Source: Diacronema lutheri | Taxonomy: Eukaryota; Haptophyta; Pavlovophyceae; Pavlovales; Pavlovaceae | Length of the DNA: 64,000 nt | Direction: 5' to 3' | Assembly (NCBI GenBank): GCA_019448385.1 | Contig: JAGTXO010000008.1 | Span: forward strand, 744,001 to 808,000 | Shown: one piece after another, positions 28,801 through 39,700 of the stretch | Numbering within the stretch: the stretch's first letter is position 1 | Layout of the letters: each line of letters starts with the position of its first letter | Notes under the pieces: model-generated | The model's database searches: none | Told to the model about the DNA's origin: nothing | The model's input: the letters and a program-made list of their open reading frames with translations, nothing else | Program-made: the position numbers and the translations under genes

Positions 28801-30668
28801 GACACGGCGCCGCCCGCGGCGGCCGGCGCCGTCCCGCCGCTCGAGCCGCAGCCCGAGCGCCGTGCAGCCGACGCCGCGGCCGCCGCAGCGGCGCCGGCGG
28901 CCGGCGACGACGGCGTGGCACGCGCGCTCGCAGCCGCAGCGCGCGGCGACGGCCTCGACGGCGTCGATGGCGCCGACGACCTCGTTTGCGCGCCGTGCGA
29001 CCGAGGCTGCGCGCACGCACGCGACGGCGGCTGCTGCGAGCCTGCCGCGCGCAGCTCGCCCGACCAGTGCCCGCGCGCACCGCCGCGGCGCGCACGGCGG
29101 GCGGCAAAGCGCGCGCGCGACCGGCTGCGGAGATCAATCGACAGGTCAGAGCGGGCTGTCGGCCGCCGATTGCGTGGCGGCGACGCGCGCCGCGAGCGCA
29201 AGCGCAGGTGCGCGACGGGCGGCCAGCACGCACCGCAGCCGCTCCGCCGCGCGAGTCGCAGCCCGCCGTCGCGCACCGATCGGCCCTCGGCCGAGCATGC
29301 CGCCGAGCCTGCCGCCGAGCCCGACAGCCCCCACCGCCGCCCGTGTGCCGGTGCCGCCGTCGCCGTCGCCACTGTCCGGTGCGCCGTCGGCATCTTCGCG
29401 AGTGTCGTCGCCGCCTCTGCCGTCCGGGCCGCCATTGCTCCGGCCGCTCGCCCGTCTGCAGCCACCGCCTTTTGGCTCGTCGCCGTGTGCTCGGCCGCCG
29501 CATGGGCCGCCTTCGCCTCCGCCGCCCGCCCGACCGCCGCCTTGGCCGCGCCGCAGCCTGCCACGCAATCGTCGGCCGCCGAGCCCACCGCCGCCGCGCC
29601 AGCCCCCGCCCAGCCCGCCGCTGCCGAGCCAGCCGCTGCCCAGCCCGCCGCGGCCGAGCCCGCCGTGGCGCAGCGCGACGTCCAGTCCGCCGCCCCGGCG
29701 CTGCTCGCGTGGGCGGGCGACGCGGCTGCGCTCCGGCTGGCCGATGCCGCCGCGCGCGCCGGCATCCCGCAAGCAGAGGTGGACTGCATTGCGGGCGGCG
29801 ACATGCTCGCCTCCACTGTGGACGCTTGCTGCGAGGTCGTGCTGCGCGTGCACGGGCAGGCCGGCGAAGGGCGCGTCTGCCACGTACCGCTTGCCGCTCA
29901 GCCCGCGGTGTTCCAGGACGGCGCCGAGCGCGCCGCGCTGCTGCACCGCCTGCACAGCGAGGCGACGACGCAGGCGGTCATCGGCATGTGGAGCCCGCCG
30001 GGCGGGCGCGGCGGTGCGGGCAGTGACGATGGCACGCCGCCCGCCTCCGGCCATTTCACCGCGTTGCGCCTCGTGCGCGTCGCGCGCGCGGGCGAGCATC
30101 GCTACGACGCGGTGCTTGTCGACACGCTCGCGTCGCCGAGCAGGCAGGCGCTCAAGCGTGCCAGGTCGATAACCGCCACGCTGCACGCGGCGGGCCTCGA
30201 CGTCTTGCCCGTGCGCCGCGCGCGGCTGCTCGACAACGCGGCGCAGCGTGGCGCGACGTGCGGCCTCGCCGTGGTGGGCGCGCTCAACGACGCCGCGCTC
30301 GCTGCGGCGGGCGGTGCATCCGCGCCGCGCACGTTCAGCGTGGCGGACATGTACGCTGTTGGCGAGCACCTCCGCGTCGCGTTGACTGGCGCGGTCAGCG
30401 GGCGTGCGCCGAGCGGCGCCTGCGCCGGGGCGGGCGCGGTGCGCGGCGGGGGCAGCCGCGATCGCGCTGCCGAAGCGCCGCGGCAGACGCGCGGCGCCAA
30501 GGCCGCCGCAGACGCCGCCGCCGCTGCCGCCGTTCCGCCGCCGCCGCCACCTCCGCCGCCCGCGCTGGGCGCCGCCGCCGCCACCACCACCGCCGCTGCC
30601 GCTGCTGCCGCCGCCGTGGCCGCGCCGCCACCGCCGCCACCGCCGCCGCGTGCCGGCGACGAGGGCGA

Positions 30669-30716
<48 letters not shown>

Positions 30717-33700
30717 GCGCACGTTCTTGAAGCTCGCGCCCAGGGCGCGCGCGGCCGCCTCGGCGCGCGAGGCGTTGCGCGCCGCGTGTGCGCGCGCGGA
30801 CGCGGCGGCGTCGTCACACGCGTCGGCGCCGCACGCGCCCGCCGATGCGCGCCGCCGGCGGCGCGCGGGCGCAGGCGAGCTGGCGCTCGCGGCTGCGCGC
30901 GCGCTCGCCTCGACGGAGCACGGCGATTTGACGGACGACGCGCTCGAGGCCGCCGTCGAGCAGGAGCTGGGCGACGAGCGCGGCCAACTGCTGCTGTGCA
31001 CGCGGGGCGCAGCGGCGCAAAGGCCCGCGCTTTGCCGGCTCCTGAAGCACGCGTGCGCGTCGGCGCGCGCGGCGAAGCGCGCGCAATTCACGGTGTTCGT
31101 CGTGCGCGCGGCCACGCGCGGCGAGCGGGGGGGCGCCGCCGCGAGGCGCGTGGACTCGGTGGTCGAGCTGTCGTGCGCGCTGCACGAGAAGGCGGGCGCG
31201 CTCGGCGGCCTCCAGAGCGTCTGTGTGCGTGGCTTTGCCCTCGAGCGCCGCCGGACACTCGACGCTGGCGCCGAGGCCGGCGCGTCCGCCATCGGCCAGG
31301 ACGAGCAGGTCGAGGCAGAGGCGGGCGAGGCGTGCGTCGCCGGCGTGACGATGGCCAAGCAGCTGCGTCAGTTTGCCGAGCAAGCTGCCCGCGACGACGT
31401 GCTCTTCCGCGTCGCCGTGTCCGAGGCCGACGCCCACGCCCGGCTGGCGCGCGTTGCGGGTGACGATGTCGGCGCGTACAGCGTCGTGCTCGCAGTCGCC
31501 GGGCTCGTCTGGCTGGCCAAGGCCGACGAGGTTGCGCCGGCGGCCGCCCAGTCCGCCGCCGCGCCGCCCGCCGCCCCGCCTGCTGCCGCCACGTCCGCCG
31601 ACGCCGAGCGCGACGCCTCGCCTTCCGACCGCCTGCGCGCGCTGACGCTCGCCGTGCGAGTCGCGCTCGCGCGCGGCGTGCTGCGCCACCTCCTCGCCGA
31701 CGCGTCGCCGGGCGCGTCCGCGACCGCTGGCGGTAGTTGCGCGACGCCCGTCGACGCGGCCGCGTCCGACGCCGCGCCGCCCGCCACGGGCGTCGTGACG
31801 AGTGGCGTTGCGGCGGGCGCTGTGGCGGCCGCACCGGCTGCTGCGGGCGGTGCGATGGCGGGTGCATCGCCCATCGCGCGGCCGGCGAAGCGCGCGCGGC
31901 GCACGCTCACCGCCGCTCCAGCCGCCTCGGCCGTTGCGGCCGCTGGAGGCGCACGCGCGGGCGCACGCGGCGCGGCCGGCGCGCCTCGCGCGCGCGCCGC
32001 GCGCGCGCCGGCCGAGTACGTCTGGCTTGCCATCGCGCGCCGGATGCTGGCGGCGCGACACGCGGCGGCCGCGGGCGGCGACTTTGTCGCGTCGTGCGTC
32101 GCCGCGATGCAGGCCGAGTACGGCGACGGCTGTGCCGTCGTCGTCGGCGACGCGCCTGGTGACGCCTTGGTCGAGGCTGCGGCGGCGGCGCTGCTCGAGG
32201 GCAAGCACGCGGCGGTGAGCCTCGGCTGCGTCGACCGGCCGGCGGTGCTCGTCGTGCAGCGCGCCGTGGACGCGCCCACGTCGCGCGTGCACGGGTGGTG
32301 CGCGCACGCGGCGGGCGCCGCCGAGTTTGACGAGGGCGCCGCGCACGGCGTGTTCAACGCGATCGTCGAGCGCGCGTGGGCGCTGCGTCCGGACCCGGCC
32401 GACGGCAGCCCGCCGCCCACGCGCACGTGGGAGGTCGAGCGCATCGCTGACGACGCGCCCGACCAGGCGGGCGTGGCCGCGCTGCGCGTGCTCTACGCGC
32501 TCGTCGCGGCGCACGGCCGCTACCGCTCGGCCGCCGCGCTCTCTGGCGCGCTCGCGCAGCTGCACGCGCCCGACGCCGCCGGCGCGCGCGCGGAGGTCGC
32601 CGCGGCGGCGTGCGCGGTGCCGCCCGGCGCGCGGCCGGGCGCCGCGCCGGCGGCCGCGCGGGACGACGCGAGGGAGCGCGCATGGGAGGGCGCTCGGATC
32701 GCCGCGCTCGCCGTCGGCGCGGACGCTGCGCGCAGGCGTGTCGCGCCCGTGCGCGCGCTCGTCGACGCGCTCGGCACGCCACCGACCTCGGCGATCACGG
32801 GCGGGCCGGCGGTGCGGCTCGCGGGCGCGGGCGACGGCGGCCACGGTGCACGGTGGGTGGGCGGGCAGGCGGCGACGCCCGCCGAGCAGCTGCCGAGGGA
32901 GCTGCTGCGCGCCTACCACGAGGCGGTGCTGTGCGTCACGCCCGGCAGCCTCCAGCTCGACTCGGCGGCGCTCGACGCGGTCACGCGGCCGCGCGAAAAC
33001 GACACGCTGGAAGGCCTCCTCGCGCGCGTCAGCTGGCAGTGCGGCGCGAGGGCGAGCACGTGCGCCATGCTCGCCACGTTTTCCGAGCAGGCGGGCACCG
33101 GCTCGCGCGTCGCGCTCAAGGCCCTCCGCACGAGCTCCGACCTGGCCGGGCTGACGGCGGCTGCGGTCGGGCAGCAGGCGCCGCAGACGCCGCCGCCGCC
33201 GCTGCTCGTGATGCTCGGCCGCTGCCCCAGCCCGCTCGTCGGCGGCGGCCTCTTCCCGCCCGACCGCGCGACGGGCGAGCCGGCGGTGCACGCGGCGACG
33301 TCCGAGCTCGCCGTCGAGCTGCTGCGCGACGCGCGCGCGCTGGCCGGCACGGACGGGCGGCTCGTCGTGCTGTGCCTCGAGGCGTCCAACCCGCTCTGGT
33401 TCTGCCCCAAGGTGCGCGAGCTCGAGCTGCCGCGGACGCGGTCGGACGGCGTGCGCGCGTCCGGCTGCACCTGCCCTGCGACGTGCAGCGATGCGCGCGG
33501 CGCGGCGGGTGGCGCTGCCCGCGGCGCATCGACGCGGCCGGCGGCGCGCGCGATCAACAAGGCGGTGCTCGACCACTTCGTCGCGCTTTTCGGCCGCGAG
33601 GGCTTCGCGACCTTTGAGTTTGCGGGCGGCGGCGAGGCGAGCTGGCTGTGCGACAGCGCGGCCGGCACGACGACCGTCGCGGCGTGCGCGTCGCTCCCGC

Positions 33701-36700
33701 CGCGCATGGGCGATGGGCAGCTGGCCATCCGGCGGCACACGCTCGGCACGGGCGCCGGCGCGCCGGCGCACGCCGTCGTCTCGCTCCGCGTCGCGCACGT
33801 GAGCCACGCCATCCGCCGCGCGGCGGACGACGGCGGCGCGCGCGCCGAGCGGATGGCGCGCGCCGCGCGCGCGTTTTGCGATGTGGCGGCCGCGCTGCGC
33901 GTCGACGCGATCCTGGCGGAGGTGCCCGAGGACCGCCCGACGGGCACGCCCTTCCTTGGCGGGCTGCTCGAGTTTTGGAACAAACGCCACGGGAGCTCGA
34001 CGGCGCCAGCCACGCTCGCGCTCGGAGACGTGCGCGAGGTGGCCAAGCGGACGGCCGACGCAGCGGCCGGCCGAGCGGACGAGGTCCCTGCGGCTGGCCG
34101 TCCGCAGGTCGCGGCGCGCGCGTGCGCTGGCGCGATTGGCGGCGGCGCGGGCGCGGCGGGCGCCTCGGACGCTGCGCCCCGTGCACTGGCGGGCGCGTCG
34201 GGTGCGCGCACGGACGGCGGCCCTGCCGACGCACCGCGCCAGCTGGAGAGCCGCTACGGCGAGGCGAGCAAGCTCGACCTACCCCAACATTCCACTACGG
34301 GCTGCGTCCTCGACGCTCGCGAGGCCCAGGACCGCGCGCGCGTGCCTGCTGCGCCCGACGGCACAGCGCTGCGCCGCGTGCTCGACGCCGTCGGCGCGGG
34401 CGCGCCCGCGCAGCGCAGCCCGCGCTGGCACGACGAGCGATGGGAGGAGGTCACGGGCAGCAAGGTTGGCGACGTCGTGAACGACAACGCCGGCGTCGCG
34501 CACGAGACGCTCACCGACGAGTACGTGCACCGGCGGCGGCGCGAGGTGCGGACCAAGGCGACGACCGCGGGCATCCTCGGCGAGGCCGTCGCGCTGCGCA
34601 AGCTGGCGGCCGCGTACGGCATCACCGTCGTGTGCAACCTGCCGATGGTGCGTGCGGACCCGCACGACAAGAGCGCGCCGTTCGCCTTCTCGCCGGACGG
34701 GCTCGCCATCCTCCCCGAAGACAACGAGCAGGTCCTCGTCGAGGTGAAGACGCTCACCAAGGCGGGCGCCACGGCGCACGAGGACGGGCCGCCGCAGCCG
34801 CACCGCGATCAGCTGCAGCTCGGCATGCACGTCCTCGGCGTGAGCAAAGCGCTCTACGTGCAGTACCTCAGGCACGAGGACCGGATCGTCGTGCACGTCG
34901 TGACGCGCGGCGCCGGCTGGCTTGCATTCGCGCAGCCGAGGGTGCAGGCCTTCTGGGCGCGCGTCGTCGAGCGGCGCGCGCGGCTCGAGCGCGCGCGCGC
35001 CGACCACCCGGCTGCGAGCCGGCGGCACCGGCGGCAGCAGACGCCGGCCGGGCCGCCGCTCGTGCTCGCGCTGGACGGGCGCATCCCCGCCGCGCGCGCC
35101 GCCGCGCTGCACGCCGTCGCGCACGGCACCGCGAGCGCGGCGGCGGTGGCGGCGACGGCGGCGACGGGCGACGCGACGGCGTTGCAAGACGCGATCGCGG
35201 CGCTGCGCGCGCCCGTCGGCAATGCGGCGATCGCCAGCGCAGCGCGTGCGGAGCGCGCGGCCGTCGAGCGGGCGATCGCGTACCTCGGGCAGCCGGCGGG
35301 CGACGCCGCCGCCCGCGGCACGGCCGAGGCGGCCGAGGAGGAGAGGACGGTCGACGCCGACATCTGCGCGTTGCTGCACCAGCTCGGCGCGAGCGTGGCG
35401 CACGTGCACGTCGAGGACGCGGATTGCGTCACGCGTGAGCACTGGGGCGGGGCGGTGCTCGCTGCAGCGGGCGACCCGTCGAGCGCCCCCGCCATTTCGA
35501 GCGTCATCGTCGCGCACATCGTGCGCCTCGCCGGCTTTGGCGTCGAGCTCCCGCAGTCGATTCGCGTCGCCCCCAGCACGGCCGACTGGCACGAGGGCTG
35601 GCTCGACGTGCAGTGCGTGCTGCTGCGCACGCGCCGGCGCGGGCGGCGCGACGACGACTTTGTGGCCGTCGTCAGGCGCGGTGGGCGCTGGTTTGCGTGC
35701 GAGCCCGGCCGCGCGCGGCGGCTGCAGTGGCGGTCGGTCCTGCGCCGCGCGCGCGGCGGCGTCGACGGGACCGGCGAGGAGGCGTTCGCGATCGTCTACG
35801 TGCGGCGCGGCGACGCGGCCGGCGACGCGGCTGGCGACGCGCAGGCCGCACGGGCGCGCGGCGGGCGCGCGCGCAGGCGCACGCGCGGCGGCACGCGCAA
35901 GCGCAAGCGCGGCGCCTCCGCCGGGCTCGAGGCGGCCGCGCCCGCCGGCGCGCCGGCTGCCGCGCCCGCCGGCGCGCCGGCGGGCGCTGCTCACCGCCCG
36001 CCCGCCATGCGCGCCACGGTCGCCGCGCGCACCACGCGCTCTGTGACCGACGCGCTGCACTCGGCGCCTGCCGCCACGGTTGCACCTGTCTTCGACTGGC
36101 GCGCCGGCCGCCCGCCCCCCGCCGCTCGAGCCCGCCACCCGCGGCCGCGTGGGCGCGCGCCACCGGGCAAGGCCTGGGACAGCGTCTCGGGTGCGTGGGC
36201 GGACAAGCCGACTGGTGCTGCCGTCGCCGCCGCGCCGCCGCCGCTGCCGCCCGCCGCCGCGCCGCCGCCCACCGCCGCGCCGCCGCCCGCCGCCGCGCCG
36301 CCGCCCGCCGTCGCGCCGCCGCCCGCCGCCGCGCCGCCGCCGCCGCCGCCACCGGCGGCGCTCGGCCGCCGGCAGCACGTCGGCGCGGGCGGCAGCGCGG
36401 CGGGCCGGCGGCTCGCGGCCATCGCACGGCGGCAGCGCGGCGTGCGCGCGCCGCCGCCCGCCGCGCGCTTCCTCGCCACGCTGCCGCCACCGCCACGCGA
36501 CGGCCTCGCGCGCACGAGCAAGCAGGCGCGCGCGAGGCGCAACGCGGACGGACGGCCGGCGCACGCGCGCGCGGCCAACGCGCGCGCCTTCTACCGCGGC
36601 GTGGAGCTCGGCGTGCACGCGACGCGCGCCATCGTCGACGCGCGCCACGCCGACCTGCCGCAGGCCGTCTTCGTGGCGGAGGCGCGGGCGATCGTCGCGC

Positions 36701-39700
36701 GCTCCGCCGGCGGCGGCGCGCTGCTCGCGCCGGACGACGTGCGCGACCTGTGCGACGCGCAGACGGACGCCGATCGCGCTGCGATCTGGGCGTCGGTGGG
36801 CGCGCACGAGGCGACGCGCATCTTCGCGCTCGTCACGCGCAACGCGAGCTTGGCGGGCGCGGCGCTGCTCGTGCTGCACACGCCGGCGGGCGCGCCGGCG
36901 CGCGCGCTCGGGCTCCTGGCGACGCGCTCGCGCGCGCCGTCGACGGGCGCGCCGCGCGACGCGCACAGGGCGCTGGTGCAGCGGTTGGACGTGCTGATGG
37001 ACGCGATCGCCGCGGCGCGAGGCGCGTCGCCGCTCGAGCTCGAGCTCGCGCTCGCGCCCGAGCCGCAGAGCGCGTGCAACGCGCGTGCGGCCGCGCTGCT
37101 CTGCCTGCAGGCCGTCGCGGACGCGAGCGGCCGTCCCGCCGCTGAGGACGCGCTGGCCGCGCTCGACGACGCGCGCGGCATCGACCGGCACTGCCACGCC
37201 GTCCGGCAGCAGATCGAGGCGAAGCTCGCGTGGCGGCGCGCCGACGGCGCCGTCGGCGTTGACGGCGCCGACGGCGCGCCCGCGCTCGCGCCTGCCGCCG
37301 CACCGCCGGCGTGCGCGCCGGCGCACGCTGCCGGCGAGGCGGCGGTCGACCAGGCGATCGTCACGCGGGTGCGCGACGCGCTGCGCGCGTGGGCGACGAC
37401 TGGCACCGCGCCCAGCGCGGCGGTGCTCGACGACGCCTGCGCCGCGTACACGGCCCGCGCACGCGCGCGCAAGGACGCGCGCACGGCGCTGGGCCCGACG
37501 CGCGCGGCCGAGCTGCTCGCCGCGGCCGCGCGCGGCGGAGCCGACGGGGCGGATGCCGCGCGCGCGCTGCTCGGCGGCACGCCGCGCCTGCTCGTCGTGC
37601 TCCTCTGCGTGCCCGTCGCCGCGCCGTCCGGCGAGCCGCCGCGCCCGGTCGGGCTGCTCGTCGCCGACCGGCCGACGGACGACTCGCGCCCGGCCGCGCT
37701 CGTGCGCTACGACTTTGCGCCGCTCGACGCGGACGTGGCCGTCGCGGTCGGCGCGCATGCCGTCGCGCTGGCCAGTGCGATCTGGCCGCTGCTCGCGGCC
37801 GAGGGGGAGCCGCGGCCATCGCCCGTCGTGCGCTCGCAGCCGCGCGGCGGCGACGATGGCGCGCGTGCGCTCGCAACGTTCGCGTGCCTCGACGCGCTGA
37901 TGACCGCCAGCGTCGGCGCGCACGGCCTCGCGGGCGGCGCGGGCATGCTGCCCGCGCTGGTCGCGCGAGGCGCCGCGGCCGCCCAGCGCGAGCGGCAGCT
38001 GCGCGCGGCCGCCGAGAGGCTGGGCGGCACGGTCGCTGGGTGGCCGGACACGGGCGCGAGCGCGGCGGGCGCGAGCGTCGACGAGGAGGCGCGCACGTAC
38101 GAGGTCGAGGCGGTCGTCGACGAGCGCCGCAAGGCGGGCAAGAAGGTGACGTTCCAGTTCCGGATCAGGTGGCGGGGCTACGACGAGAGCGCCGACACGT
38201 GGGAGCCTGAGGCCAACGTGAGCAGCGACCTCGTCGCCCAGTTCCGCAAGACGCGCGACGAGCAGAAGCGGCGCGCGGGCGGATCGGGCAGCGGCAGCGG
38301 CGGCGCGGGCGCGGCGTCGGCATTGGCGTCGGCGCCGCTTCGCGCGCACGGCGAGTCGGGCGCCGCGGGCAAGCGCGCCGCGGCGGGTGCCGCCGCGAGC
38401 GCGCGCGACGCCGCGGGCGCGCGCGCGCCGAGCGTTCCCCGCGCGCGCGGCGTCGAGCGCGCGCGCGTGGACGAGCCCGCTGCGCCGAGCGCGCGCGCCG
38501 CCGGCGGCGCGACGGCGCGCACGCGCGTCAGCGTGCTCCCGGGCTTCGTGGTCAAGCGCTCGACGCTCAACGCGGGGCCGCAGGCGGTGACGGCGCAGCC
38601 CGGTGCGCGGAAGGAGCTGCGGCGCATCGCGGCGGCCGTGCACAGGCTCACGACACAGGCGTACCGCGTCATCAACAAGGTGGTGCGCGACGAGGCTGCG
38701 GTGGCGAGCGCGCAGGCCGTCGGCGCGGCGTCGGGCGGCCCGTCGACCAGCGTGCACACGTCGACCACGATGGACAAGGGAACCGTCCGTGCGATCTTCT
38801 CGGCCATCGGCTGGCACAAGGACGAGAGCACGTACGGTGCAGCGCCCCGAGGCAAGCCCGCCGAGCAAGCCGCCGCGCAGACCAAGGCGGCGACGGCGCG
38901 CGCCGTCGGCGAGATGGCCGAGGGCGTCCAGCCCGTCTGCGCGGTGGGCCTCACGGAGATCCTCGAGGCGGAGGCGACGCAGGTGTCCACCGCGTGCCTG
39001 ATGCATCCATCGCGCGTCGTGAACGGGCTGCTCCGCGACGTCGTCCGCGCGGCAGTCGAGCGCGACGAGGCGCTCGTCGCGCTGCCCGAGATGCAGCGAA
39101 ACGCGCGCGTGCGCGAGCTGTGCGAGCGGCTGCTGCGCGGCGACGTGGAGGGCGCGCGCGTCGGCTGCCCCGCCGCGCTCGACCGCCACCTGCCCGACAT
39201 GGTCCTCCACAAGATCGACTACAAGTGCACGCCCACGAAAAGGTGGAACTACGACCGGCACACGACGCGCTACTTCCTCGTGCAGATCCGCACCCTGCAG
39301 CACGTGGCCGAGGGGCAGGCGCTGCTCTGCCGGCTCGCGCACATCCACACGCAGCTGACCGGACGGCCGCCGCGGTACAATGTGGCGCCGCTGCGCACGC
39401 ACAATGTGCGCGCGAGGCGTGGCTGCCGCTGCCGCCGCCGAGCGCCCAAGCGCGCGCGCCGCCGCCGTGCGCGCCGCCCCGCGGCCAGGTTGGTCACGCG
39501 CCCGCGCGCTCGCGCGCCGCGCGCTGCGCGCAGGTGCCGCGCAACGTGCGCCTCGCCGCGAGCGCCATCTGGGTGACGCTTTCGGATGACGAGCGCAAGG
39601 AGCTGCGCGCGCGGCTCAAGGCGCTGGACCTGCGCGACCACGATGGCGAGCCGATCAAGTGGACAGGCACAAACGGCAACACCCCGCCGATGTCGGACGT

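Noticed and set aside
30814-33990. 1,058-residue minus-strand open frame
   Set aside because: Same antisense effect; low-complexity Arg/Ala composition and no recognisable domain.
34279-39402. 1,707-residue open frame on the minus strand
   Set aside because: It is antisense to the giant Fanzor exon. In DNA this GC-rich, a real coding frame imposes long stop-free antisense frames; the translation is Arg/Ala/His-rich with no motif.
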